Shown here: piece after piece, positions 35,202 through 43,159 of the stretch
How the letters are laid out: every line of letters begins with the position of its first letter
Position numbering within the stretch: position 1 is the stretch's first letter
Assembly: GCA_021372535.1 (NCBI GenBank)
Contig: JAJFUH010000135.1
Location: forward strand, 18,895-82,894
Length of the DNA: 64,000 nucleotides
From: a bacterium
GTDB lineage: Bacteria > Latescibacterota > Latescibacteria > Latescibacterales > Latescibacteraceae
Direction: 5' to 3'
Position numbers and translations under genes: made by a program
Notes under the pieces: generated by a model
Seen by the model: only the letters and a program-made list of their open reading frames with translations
Told to the model about the DNA's origin: nothing
Database searches by the model: none

Positions 35202-36545
35202 ATGAAAAAAATGATTTTATTCTGGTTGCTTGTTTCGTGTGTTCTGTGTATACGGCATGGTGTTACGGGAGCCGAGGAGCAGATGATCGACAGGGTCGTC
35301 GCAGTGGTGGGAGATGAAATAATACTGTTGTCCGATGTCCAGCATAATCTGAATGTTCAGATGATGAACCGTAATCTCAGCATGAACAGCTCTCCGCAGG
35401 TGCTCCGTCAGCTCCAGCATGAAGTACTCCGTGATATGATCAACCAGAAGCTGCTTCTGGAAAAGGCATCCCGTGATTCAATCGTGGCGGACCCGAGAGA
35501 TATCGATCTGTTCATGAACGAGCACCTCGCTAATCTCAAGCAGCAGCTGGGAACCGAGGAAGCATATCAGGAAGCCCTTCGGGAAAACGGTTTCACCGAA
35601 CAGCAGTTACGGTACATGTTCAGGATCATGGCTGAAAAAAATGTTCTCGAACAGATGCTGCTTCAGGACATCAAACGGCGAATTTCGGTAACGCCCCAGG
35701 AAATGGAAACATGGTATAATGCCCACAAGGATTCCTTGCCAACGATTCCCGAACAGTTTAAACTGAGCCACATCATGCTGACACCGAAAGTAACGCCTGA
35801 AAAAGAACAGATTGTTCGTAAAAAGCTCGAAGACATTCGTGACAGAGCACGCGCCGGTGAGGATTTCGGCCAATTGGCCAAACAGTATTCCGAAGACCCT
35901 GTCACCAGCCCGAACGGCGGTGATATTGGATTTTTCGGACGCGGAGTGATGATACAGGAATTCAGTGATGTGGCATTTACCCTCAAACCCGGGATGATAT
36001 CGGATGTCGTCAAAACGATATACGGCCTCCATATAGTCAAGGTTGACACGACCAGAATGGTGGTCGACGACAGGGGACAGCAGAGCGAAGAGGTAAAGGC
36101 TCGGCATATTCTGTTGCGTCTTGAACCCGGAGAAGAGGATGAAAAAGCCACCATCGCGAAATTAAACGAGATTCGGAGCGAAGTCCTTTCGGGGGCATCC
36201 ACCTTTGAGAATATGGCTAAACAGTATTCCGATGACAAGGATTCACGTGACCTCGGAGGAAAACTGAACTGGCAGACGCGGGAGTCGCTTCAGAATATCG
36301 ATTTGGCCCAATTTTATACCGAGGCGAAAAAGCTCAAGCCCGGCGAGATTTCCGAACCGTTCAGGACAAAATACGGATATCATATTATTGAGCTTGACGA
36401 GTACAAACCCGAACATGTCGTAACGATCAAAGAAGACCGGACTCTCATTGAGAATCAGCTCAACCAGGAAAAAACAATGCAGGAGCTCGACCGTATTCTG
36501 AGCGGTCTCAACGATGAAACATACATCGATATACGATTGGAATAA
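35202..36545 (+). CDS. surA: Periplasmic chaperone / peptidyl-prolyl isomerase SurA
   Basis: A 447-residue exported protein; signal peptide to about residue 24 (HGVTGAEEQ). The N-terminal chaperone domain (DRVVAVVGDEIILLSD) is followed by two parvulin domains, at about 182-283 (FKLSHIMLTPK, GGDIGFFGRG) and 297-403 (VKARHILLRLEPGEE, LGGKLNW), then the C-terminal helix that closes the chaperone core. Domain order matches E. coli SurA, which helps outer-membrane barrels reach the BAM complex. The window encodes several barrel and secretin clients. It is in tandem with the lipoprotein PPIase and 48 bases before the methyltransferase gene. Confidence 0.94.
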   Translation: MKKMILFWLLVSCVLCIRHGVTGAEEQMIDRVVAVVGDEIILLSDVQHNLNVQMMNRNLSMNSSPQVLRQLQHEVLRDMINQKLLLEKASRDSIVADPRDIDLFMNEHLANLKQQLGTEEAYQEALRENGFTEQQLRYMFRIMAEKNVLEQMLLQDIKRRISVTPQEMETWYNAHKDSLPTIPEQFKLSHIMLTPKVTPEKEQIVRKKLEDIRDRARAGEDFGQLAKQYSEDPVTSPNGGDIGFFGRGVMIQEFSDVAFTLKPGMISDVVKTIYGLHIVKVDTTRMVVDDRGQQSEEVKARHILLRLEPGEEDEKATIAKLNEIRSEVLSGASTFENMAKQYSDDKDSRDLGGKLNWQTRESLQNIDLAQFYTEAKKLKPGEISEPFRTKYGYHIIELDEYKPEHVVTIKEDRTLIENQLNQEKTMQELDRILSGLNDETYIDIRLE

Positions 36546-36593
36546 AGGGGTTCGGCTCTTACCGGAAATGACACTTTCAAAGGTATTCGACAC

Positions 36594-37385
36594 GTGAGCA
36601 CCATGTTCGGCAGATTACAGGATAAAATCGGTGAAGTGTATAATCGCCGAAAACACCCGTATTCCGAGCTGGCGCTTATCTATGATCTTCTCATGGACCA
36701 TGTGGAATACAGCGCCTGGGCTGCTTATATCGATTCAATTTTCAAACGTTATTCGGTGGATGTCCGCTCTGTCCTCGAAATAGCCTGCGGTACCGGAAGC
36801 CTGTCTATCGAGCTCCTCAAATACGGTTATAAAATGACCTGTATGGATATCTCGCCATCCATGCTCAGGCGGGCGGCTGCGAAATTCAGAGAAGCCGGAA
36901 TGCCGATGACTGTATTTGCCGGCGACATGGTTTCCATCCCCGTCGATTTTCAGTACGATGCCGTGCTCTGTCTCTATGATTCGATAAACTATGTCCGGAA
37001 TCCCGCCGATTTCAGAAAAGCGGTACGGGAGGTGGCATCTGTCATCAGGCCCGGCGGTCTTTTCATTTTCGATATCTGCACCGTAAGAAATTCCGAAATT
37101 TTTTTTACCAATCATACCATGGTCGAGCATTACGGCGATATTACATGCGAAAGGACCTGCAGGTTCGATCCGCGTAAACGGATTCAGGAGAATCATTTCA
37201 TCATCGAGCGCTCCGGCGGGAAAAAGACATACGAAAGTCACTATCAGAAAATATACCTTCTTGAAGAAATTGACATCATGTTTTCGGATATGCCGTTTAC
37301 CGAACTCGGACGGTTTGATGACATGACATTTGCGCATGGTTCCGAAAAATCGATGCGCGTTCATTTCGTCCTGCAGAAATTATAA
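36594..37385 (+). CDS. Class I SAM-dependent methyltransferase
   Basis: A 263-residue cytoplasmic methyltransferase with the class I motifs VLEIACGTGSLSIELL (motif I), MDISPSMLRRAA (motif II), YDAVLCLYDSINYV (motif IV) and IRPGGLFIFDI (post-motif). The C-terminal part forms a beta-rich extension. The substrate is unknown. GTG 36594 is taken as the start, with AAAGG about 10 bases upstream; ATG 36603 is an equally possible start. It lies between surA and ftsE and is probably part of the same operon. Confidence 0.82.
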   Translation: MSTMFGRLQDKIGEVYNRRKHPYSELALIYDLLMDHVEYSAWAAYIDSIFKRYSVDVRSVLEIACGTGSLSIELLKYGYKMTCMDISPSMLRRAAAKFREAGMPMTVFAGDMVSIPVDFQYDAVLCLYDSINYVRNPADFRKAVREVASVIRPGGLFIFDICTVRNSEIFFTNHTMVEHYGDITCERTCRFDPRKRIQENHFIIERSGGKKTYESHYQKIYLLEEIDIMFSDMPFTELGRFDDMTFAHGSEKSMRVHFVLQKL

Positions 37386-37421
37386 GCACTTCTGTTGGTT
37401 GACAGCCTGAACGGAGCCTCA

Positions 37422-38081
37422 ATGATACAGTTTGAAAATGTCGGCCTGTTGATGACGAATACGAAAATACTTGAAGATATCAGTTTCAGGGTCAACAAGG
37501 GCGAATTTGTGTTTCTGGTGGGACCGTCCGGAGCTGGAAAGAGCTCGATTCTGAAGCTTATTCATTTCGATGTTCTTCCCACGGTTGGGACTGTGCTGGT
37601 TCAGAATAACGATACCCGTCAGGTTAAACGTTCGCAGATACCGTATTTACGGCGTTCGGTAGGATTCATTTTTCAGGATTACAAGCTGCTCAAAGATAAA
37701 ACCGCATATGAAAATGTTGCGTTCGCTCTCGAAGTGACCGGTGCCAGGGGGCGTTTTGTAAAACAGAAGGCGCTCCAGGCTCTTCATACGGTCGGAATGA
37801 CTCACCGTCTCGGACACTATCCGCGCGACCTGTCCGGAGGCGAATGTCAGCGTGTCGCCATTGCCCGGGCTGTTGTGCTCGAGCCGTTTATTCTCCTCGC
37901 GGATGAACCGACAGGAAATCTCGACAGCGACAGTTCATGGGCGATTGTCGATCTTCTGGAAAAAATAAACCATGCCGGCACTGCCGTTCTCATGGCAACA
38001 CACAAGACAGAATTTACCGGGAGAGGCGCTTCACGGACGCTCTCGATATCGGAGGGGAGGATTAAGGGTTGTATGCCTTGA
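37422..38081 (+). CDS. ftsE: Cell division ATP-binding protein FtsE
   Basis: A 219-residue ABC ATPase that pairs with FtsX at the septum. Walker A GPSGAGKSS, Q-loop FQDYKLL, signature LSGGECQRVAIARA, Walker B LLADEPTGNLD and H-loop ATHKTE are all present. The 'SGGECQRV' and the short length are typical of FtsE. ATG 37422 is chosen for GGAG 5 bases before it; an upstream in-frame start at 37395 has none. The ftsX start overlaps its 3' end. FtsEX does not transport but transmits ATP-driven movement to a periplasmic wall-hydrolase activator, encoded two genes on. Confidence 0.94.
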   Translation: MIQFENVGLLMTNTKILEDISFRVNKGEFVFLVGPSGAGKSSILKLIHFDVLPTVGTVLVQNNDTRQVKRSQIPYLRRSVGFIFQDYKLLKDKTAYENVAFALEVTGARGRFVKQKALQALHTVGMTHRLGHYPRDLSGGECQRVAIARAVVLEPFILLADEPTGNLDSDSSWAIVDLLEKINHAGTAVLMATHKTEFTGRGASRTLSISEGRIKGCMP

Positions 38082-38947
38082 GGGAAGCCCTGAAGGGTAT
38101 GATTCATACCCGTTCCATGACCTTCGTATCCATTGCAACCATTACGATTGCCCTGATACTGCTCGGTCTTCTCGCGCTGACCACGCTTTTTGCCCATACA
38201 TTTCTCGATTCGGTCATGAAAAGCGAAGAGATTAACGTTTTTATCAGTGATGAGATGGCCGATGCCGATATGCTTGCCCTTGAGACCACCATTGCATCGA
38301 TGAGCGAAGTGGAATCGACGAGAATCCTTACCAAGGAGGATGCGGCGCGCGAGCTGAAGAGAATCTTCAAGGAGGACCTTCTCACGGGGCTCGATTCCAA
38401 TCCCCTTCCGCGGTCTATCATAGTGACCATGGCTTCGGGATATCGTATGTCCGGCGACCTCGAACGTGTCGCTACGCGGATACGGAAAATCGGAGAGGTC
38501 GAGTCGGTCGAGTACGGTCAGGAATGGATGGCGAAAATGGATATTTTCTTTATCGCTTTTCTGCTTGCCGAAACGGTTCTGTTCACTATCATCGGCTGCG
38601 CCTGTCTTTTTATCATCTCCAATACGATCAGCCTTACCATTCTTGCCCGGCGCGATACGATCGAAATCATGCAGCTTGTCGGAGCAACCAACAGATTCAT
38701 CCGCCGTCCGTTCTACTATGAGGGCCTGATACAGGGGATAATTTCCGGTATTGCCGCATTCCTTCTGTTGTATGGTTCATATCTGTGGATTCGTCATTAT
38801 ATACCGAACCTGGATGTCTATTTCTATATGTTCAGAATACGGGGAATTTCCGTCTTGTCGCACCGGCTCGTTCTGGGATGTATAATCCCCGTAGGCGGTT
38901 TCATGGGATTGCTGGGGAGCATGATAGCTGTGAGGAGGGCCATCTGA
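38069..38947 (+). CDS. ftsX: Cell division protein FtsX
   Basis: A 292-residue inner-membrane protein with four predicted membrane segments (about 17-40, 168-190, 215-245 and 263-288) and a large periplasmic loop after the first (EEINVFISDEMADADM ... ESVEYGQEWM), the arrangement that distinguishes FtsX from transport permeases. The start is TTG 38069 inside the last codons of ftsE, with GGGGAGG about 8 bases upstream, so translation is coupled to ftsE. The next candidate, ATG 38099, would remove part of the conserved N-terminus. The stop is one base before the ATG of the envC-like gene. Confidence 0.92.
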   Translation: MYALREALKGMIHTRSMTFVSIATITIALILLGLLALTTLFAHTFLDSVMKSEEINVFISDEMADADMLALETTIASMSEVESTRILTKEDAARELKRIFKEDLLTGLDSNPLPRSIIVTMASGYRMSGDLERVATRIRKIGEVESVEYGQEWMAKMDIFFIAFLLAETVLFTIIGCACLFIISNTISLTILARRDTIEIMQLVGATNRFIRRPFYYEGLIQGIISGIAAFLLLYGSYLWIRHYIPNLDVYFYMFRIRGISVLSHRLVLGCIIPVGGFMGLLGSMIAVRRAI

Positions 38948-38948
38948 T

Positions 38949-40184
38949 ATGAGACGGTTTTTCACGAAAATGCTTCCGGTGATCGTCGCCGTTCTGGTCT
39001 GTATTCCGGTCGGTCTGGCTATCGCGAAAAATGAAAAAAAAGTCGATCTCCAGGGCAGAATCAAAAATATCGAGAAGGAAATCGAGAAAACGAGAAAAGA
39101 GCTTGAAAAAGATGAGAAGAAGCTCAAATCGATAAAACAGCAAAAGCAGAATGTGCTTGTCGAGCTCGATCACAGCGAAAAAAAGATCGAAGCGGTGAAT
39201 CGCAATCTCTGGACTCTCCAGAAAGAAGAACGATTCCTCAAAAATGAGATTTCAGAAGCCGAAAAACAATACGAAACGGCTATGAACCGTATCAAACGCC
39301 ACTCCGACACATATAAAACCCGATTGCGTTCCATGTACAAACGTCAGCAGGTATCGGCGCTTGAGATATTTTTCTCGTCTGGTTCGTTTTCTTCGTTCCT
39401 CTGGGATTTCAAAATGCTTTCCATCCTCGCCGAACAGGACCTGTTTGTGCTCGGCGAACTGCACGCCCAGCAGGATACCATCAGAGTGTCGATGGATACG
39501 ATCAGGGAGGCGCTCAATGCCAAGGTCGCTCTCGCTTCAGTGACTCGAAGGGAGGAGCGTGACCTGTCGGCTGTAAAGAAGCAGCGCCAGGCTCTGCTGT
39601 CGGATATTGAAAAGGATTTGAAGCTCCAGGAAGATGTAATCATCAAACGGCAGAACGAGCTTGAACAGTCGCAGGCACAGATCGAAAAATGGCGGAAAGA
39701 AATCGCCGCGCAGATGAAGCTTGAAAAAATGTCCGAATCCCTCAAAAACTATAACTTTTCCAGCAGAAAAGGTAAACTGCCGTGGCCGGTCAGCGGAATG
39801 GTGGTGAGTTCGTTCGGAATCGCTGTCGACGAGAGGACCAAAACAAAAACAACCAACCGTGGTATCGAAATCCGTACGAAACAGGGCGAACCCGTGCGGG
39901 CTATCGGCAGGGGAAAGGTTGCCATGACCAATTTTATCCGGGGATATGGAAATTTTATACTTATTTACCATCCGACGGATTACTATACCCTGTATGGACA
40001 CCTTTCGGATATTCTTGTCAACAAGGGAGACGAAGTCGGTGAGGGTGCGGTTATCGGTTCGGCGGGAAGCACCGGTCTTATAGACGACCGTGAGGCTCGT
40101 CTCAGGCTCGAAATCCTCATCGGGAGTAAACCCGATGATCCTCTCGCATGGCTGGTGCCGGACAGCCGCAGAATCGCTCAGTGA
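38949..40184 (+). CDS. envC: EnvC-like murein hydrolase activator with degenerate LytM domain
   Basis: A 411-residue exported protein: signal peptide (about 1-26, ending GLAIAKN), long coiled coil (about 32-125 and 195-270) and a C-terminal M23/LytM domain (about 285-405). The metal ligands of active LytM peptidases are lost: the 'H.G.D' motif reads NRGIEI and the 'LHFE' motif reads LRLEI, while YGHLSD keeps one His. This loss is the hallmark of EnvC, which activates amidases instead of cutting itself. FtsX would bind the coiled coil and swing the regulatory helix away from the LytM groove. It follows ftsX by one base, supporting an FtsE-FtsX-EnvC complex. Confidence 0.9.
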   Translation: MRRFFTKMLPVIVAVLVCIPVGLAIAKNEKKVDLQGRIKNIEKEIEKTRKELEKDEKKLKSIKQQKQNVLVELDHSEKKIEAVNRNLWTLQKEERFLKNEISEAEKQYETAMNRIKRHSDTYKTRLRSMYKRQQVSALEIFFSSGSFSSFLWDFKMLSILAEQDLFVLGELHAQQDTIRVSMDTIREALNAKVALASVTRREERDLSAVKKQRQALLSDIEKDLKLQEDVIIKRQNELEQSQAQIEKWRKEIAAQMKLEKMSESLKNYNFSSRKGKLPWPVSGMVVSSFGIAVDERTKTKTTNRGIEIRTKQGEPVRAIGRGKVAMTNFIRGYGNFILIYHPTDYYTLYGHLSDILVNKGDEVGEGAVIGSAGSTGLIDDREARLRLEILIGSKPDDPLAWLVPDSRRIAQ

Positions 40185-40269
40185 TACGTGAATCCGTCAC
40201 AATCCCGCGTACAATCCAAAAATTCTCCGCAGCCTGGCCGGATGGTTTACCGGCTGTTCCGCAGTATTT

Positions 40270-40680
40270 TCAGGAATTAGCCCGCTCATCGAGCGCTTTG
40301 TTTGCCAGCCCGTCCGCAACCGGATTCCGGCCTCTCGGTACATGTGTTATTTTACATGCGGTGAAAGTCTGTGAGAGGCTCATTACTTCTGTGTGGAGCG
40401 GGCGTAGTCCTTCGTTTTTCACCTTGTATGCACCGGAAATCTGGCGGACCATGAGTTCGGAGTCGGAATAAATCGTCACCTCGCTTGCGCCGAGGGACTT
40501 CAGCCTTTTAAGAACCGCTATGAGGGCTTTATATTCCGCGATATTATTGGTGGTTTCCCCGATATATTCACAGAATTTCTCTACTACGATGCCGTCTTTT
40601 TCAATCGTATAACCGATGGCGGCATGTCCCGGATTTCCCCTGGATGCGCCATCGGTATGAGCTGTCAGCTTCAAAATCAA
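40270..40680 (-). CDS. RNase HI family ribonuclease
   Basis: A 136-residue endonuclease that cuts RNA in RNA-DNA hybrids. The four acidic catalytic residues are in place: TDGASRGN (Asp), NNIAEYKAL (Glu), IYSDSELM (Asp) and NPVADGLANKA (Asp). Its short form, without the basic protrusion of E. coli RNase HI, fits the archaeal/Bacillus YpdQ-like branch. There is no ATG: TTG 40680 overlaps the stop codon of the upstream zinc-ribbon gene (TTGA), and TTG 40674 has the better spacing (AGGA, 6 bases). Translation is coupled to the upstream gene. Confidence 0.9.
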   Translation of the reverse strand: MILKLTAHTDGASRGNPGHAAIGYTIEKDGIVVEKFCEYIGETTNNIAEYKALIAVLKRLKSLGASEVTIYSDSELMVRQISGAYKVKNEGLRPLHTEVMSLSQTFTACKITHVPRGRNPVADGLANKALDERANS

Positions 40681-41402
40681 TCCTCATCCCTCGAGTCCCA
40701 GACAAGAATACGGCCGCAGTTTTCGCACATGATAATGTTCTGGGCTCGTCGGACCTCGAGTACTTTCTGGGAAGGGAGCTGCTTGAAACAGCCTTTGCAT
40801 GTGTGTTTATGTTTGTCCACCTGTGCAACGGCGAGGCCGCTTTTCCCTTTACGGAGTCTGTTGTAAATACTTAAAGCCCTCGTGCTCTTGATATGGCTCA
40901 GCTCGCGGTTTCTCTTCTGGTTGAGCGCGGCTATGTCGGATTCGATCGAATCGAAATGTTTCTGAATATCCTTGATGCCGGAAGTGTTGTTTGCACGGGT
41001 TTTTTCCAGGTTCTCTTCCAGCTCTTTCACTTCGGGATTGAGGGCATCCTGCTCTGTCATGAGTACAAGGTCTTCGGTCTCGAGCGAATCGATACGTTTC
41101 CGCGCAAGCTCGATTTCATTGTGAACGGCGGTGTATTCCTTGTTATTCTTCGTCTCGAGCAGCCGCTTTTCCTTCTGAGAGAGCAGATCGCGTTCAGCCA
41201 AAAGTTCCGATTCTATTACGCGCCGAGCTTTTTCTATCTCGTTCAGGCGGTCATTTTTTTGGGTGAGGGTATTCTGCAGGGTTTCGATTTCATTCTGCAG
41301 GGCTTCGATCTGCCTGGGATATTCATTTTTCGATTTAAACCGTTTGTCGATTTCCAGATCAATTTCTTGGGCAACGAGCAATATCAGAAGATCATCCTTC
41401 AT
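40677..41402 (-). CDS. Coiled-coil protein with C4-type zinc ribbon
   Basis: A 241-residue cytoplasmic protein: an almost continuous coiled coil to about residue 175, a basic turn, then a C-terminal zinc ribbon with CKGC and CENC pairs ending in ILVWDSRDED. This is the layout of the widespread 'zf-RING_7' / DUF164 family. Related proteins have been tied to flagellar or cell-division functions in some bacteria, but no function can be assigned here. It is followed directly, with overlapping stop and start, by the RNase HI gene and preceded by the Nif3 gene (36 bases), forming a Nif3 / zinc-ribbon / RNase H operon, an order also found in other bacteria. Confidence 0.85.
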   Translation of the reverse strand: MKDDLLILLVAQEIDLEIDKRFKSKNEYPRQIEALQNEIETLQNTLTQKNDRLNEIEKARRVIESELLAERDLLSQKEKRLLETKNNKEYTAVHNEIELARKRIDSLETEDLVLMTEQDALNPEVKELEENLEKTRANNTSGIKDIQKHFDSIESDIAALNQKRNRELSHIKSTRALSIYNRLRKGKSGLAVAQVDKHKHTCKGCFKQLPSQKVLEVRRAQNIIMCENCGRILVWDSRDED

Positions 41403-41438
41403 ATCGGGTACCTCCGTAATTCGATATCTGTAAAAAAG

Positions 41439-42548
41439 TTATGAATATATTTTTGTGTGAATTGCATCTACGCCAGAATGAACAGTGACTGTGATATATT
41501 TTCCGATGCCCGATGACAGAAGCCGGTCCCTGATTTTTTCGAGCACCGGCAATTCTGTTGCCCGATGCGAGGCATCGATGAGCATGATCGAGGCACCGTT
41601 TTCGGTGAAATCATGATACCCGATGTCCCCGGTAACATAAGCATCGGCTCCGGACTTTATTGCTGAGCAGATGTAATCGCCGCCTTTTCCTCCCATGACC
41701 GCAACCCGTCGTATCTCTTTCGCAGCGCTCCGGGAAATCCGCAGTGTTTTACATCCGAGAGTCCGGGCGACAAAACCGGCGAATTCTGTCTGATCCATGG
41801 GTGTCTGCATATCTCCGACAGCGCCGTAACCAAACGAGGCATGATTGATGCCGAGGGGTATCAGATCATATGCCATTTCCTCATACGGGTGAGCTTTACG
41901 GGCGGCTTCAACGACTTGTGATACCAGGGGCGACGGCACAAGCATTTCAATCCTGTCTTCGGGGATTTTTGACAGTTTTCCTGCCTGACCCTCCGAAGGA
42001 GATGCCGCTTCCGATGGCTTGAACGTTCCGAGTCCCCGGGATGTGAACGAACAGAGTGAATAATTGCCTATGATACCGGCTCCGGCGGAAGCCGCTGCGT
42101 CACGAACGGTGTCGGTTTGATCCGGCGGTACGAAGACAACGAATTTTACCTGTCCCGTGGTGCCCGGAGCAAGAATAGAGGGCGATAAAAGTCCCAGTTT
42201 GTCGGCAAGCGCTCCGCTTACACCGTCCCTGACCTGATCGAGGTTTGTATGGGCGGCAAACAGGGAGATATCGTGTTGAATCGCTTGTTTTATAACTCGT
42301 GCTGTACCGGTTTGAGCCGTGAGGTTATAAAGAGGCCTGAAAATCGGCGGGTGATGAGAAACAATCATGGTACCTTTTGTTTCACCCGCCGCTGTAACCG
42401 TTTCTTCATCTACATCAAGGGTTATCAATATATGCGATACATCATCGCCGGGATTGCCGGTGATAAGACCCGTATTATCCCAGGATTCTGCGAGTGATGA
42501 TGGCGCCCATGTTTCCATGACATCCACCACATCGCGAATCTTTACCAT
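41439..42548 (-). CDS. Nif3-like dinuclear metal center protein
   Basis: A 369-residue YbgI/YqfO-type protein. The N- and C-terminal halves carry the Nif3 metal ligands: VSHHPPIF, AAHTNLDQV and DASHRATE with two His, an Asp, a His and a Glu. Between them (about residues 130-235) is the inserted PII-like domain of the long YqfO form (KFVVFVPPDQTDTVRDA ... HPYEEMAYDLIPL). It forms a hexameric toroid in homologues; some are named GTP cyclohydrolase 1 type 2, but the physiological reaction is unclear. GGGAG lies 7 bases before ATG 42548. An intrinsic terminator sits only 25 bases upstream. Confidence 0.9.
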   Translation of the reverse strand: MVKIRDVVDVMETWAPSSLAESWDNTGLITGNPGDDVSHILITLDVDEETVTAAGETKGTMIVSHHPPIFRPLYNLTAQTGTARVIKQAIQHDISLFAAHTNLDQVRDGVSGALADKLGLLSPSILAPGTTGQVKFVVFVPPDQTDTVRDAAASAGAGIIGNYSLCSFTSRGLGTFKPSEAASPSEGQAGKLSKIPEDRIEMLVPSPLVSQVVEAARKAHPYEEMAYDLIPLGINHASFGYGAVGDMQTPMDQTEFAGFVARTLGCKTLRISRSAAKEIRRVAVMGGKGGDYICSAIKSGADAYVTGDIGYHDFTENGASIMLIDASHRATELPVLEKIRDRLLSSGIGKYITVTVHSGVDAIHTKIYS

Positions 42549-42572
42549 TAATAAACTCCCGCATGAATTGAG

Positions 42573-42607
42573 ACAAAAAAAAGTGCATCATTTTTTACCT
42601 GATGCAC
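42573..42607 (-). terminator. Intrinsic terminator between tRNA genes and Nif3
   Basis: Read on the minus strand: stem GTGCATCA / TGATGCAC (42607-42600 with 42590-42583), 9-base loop, then an unbroken run of eight T. It ends the tRNA-Ile/tRNA-Val transcript. Because the Nif3 ribosome-binding site follows within 20 bases and no promoter fits between, Nif3 may depend on read-through. Confidence 0.88.
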
Positions 42608-42713
42608 TGTATACTACACGGGGATATATGCTTTTTTACTCTGAAAGAACCGCATGAAACCGGGGTCTTTCACGATGTGGAAGACCAAAAGCATCGTACC
42701 TCCGTTTTGTTAA
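42608..42713 (-). other. Spacer between tRNA-Val and its terminator, with a strong hairpin
   Basis: An inverted repeat GGTCTT-CAC / GTG-AAGACC at 42664-42686 has a 10-bp stem with one G-T pair (plus-strand reading) or one mismatch (minus-strand reading) and a 3-base loop. It lacks a T-run and may be an RNA processing site in the tRNA precursor. No tRNA fold or open frame was found in this stretch. Confidence 0.4.
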
Positions 42714-42790
42714 TGGTGGGCGATACTGGGATCGAACCAGTGACCTCGGCGATGTGAGCGCCGCACTCTAACCGTCTGAGCTAATCGCCC
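42714..42790 (-). tRNA. tRNA-Val (anticodon CAC)
   Basis: 77 bases, with CCA encoded. Acceptor stem GGGCGAT/ATCGCCC, D-arm GCTCAGACGGTTAGAGT, anticodon stem CGGCG/CGCCG with loop CTCACAT (anticodon CAC), T-arm CTGGTTCGATCCCAG. Lies behind tRNA-CAT in one transcript. Confidence 0.95.
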
Positions 42791-42863
42791 TTTCGAATCA
42801 TGAAAATTCAAACAGAAAGCTCAAAATATTTCTGTCGTCAAATATGTCATTATCCCTGTTATC

Positions 42864-42939
42864 TGGTGGGCCCACAAGGATTTGAACCTTGGACCAACCG
42901 GTTATGAGCCGGTGGCTCTGACCACTGAGCTATGGGCCC
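42864..42939 (-). tRNA. tRNA with CAT anticodon, probably tRNA-Ile2
   Basis: 76 bases, with CCA encoded. Acceptor stem GGGCCCA/TGGGCCC, D-arm with GCTCAGTGGTCAGAGC, anticodon stem ACCGG/CCGGT with loop CTCATAA, T-arm AAGGTTCAAATCCTT. The D-loop spacing (AGTGGTCAGAGC) and the variable loop TTGGTCC resemble E. coli tRNA-Ile2, which reads AUA after lysidine modification by TilS, more than elongator tRNA-Met. Met is the alternative. Confidence 0.9.
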
Positions 42940-42952
42940 TTAGTAATTTGTT

Positions 42953-42981
42953 AATATAAAAAATGATTGCGTAAAAGGCAA
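42953..42981 (-). promoter_or_regulatory. Promoter for the two tRNA genes
   Basis: Minus strand TTGCCT (42981-42976), 17 bases, TATATT (42958-42953), about 14 bases upstream of the first base of the tRNA-CAT gene. No GC-rich discriminator of the stringent type is evident. Confidence 0.6.
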
Positions 42982-43068
42982 GCATGTTTTAGTCTCTGGC
43001 AATCCTCAATTTTTCCCGGGAAAATTTTTACGATAATAAAAGAACAGATTTCCTCTGTAATAAATCCA

Positions 43069-43098
43069 TTGAATTTTATGTGAATTTCCGTTTATATT
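43069..43098 (+). promoter_or_regulatory. Promoter for the cyclo-ligase/YhaM genes
   Basis: TTGAAT (43069-43074), 18 bases, TATATT (43093-43098). Predicted start near 43105, a leader of about 55 bases. Confidence 0.45.
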
Positions 43099-43159
43099 GA
43101 TGACAGTCGCACCACCCGGAAGTCAGGTTTGAATGCATGTTCCCCGGCGGGAGCGGAAA

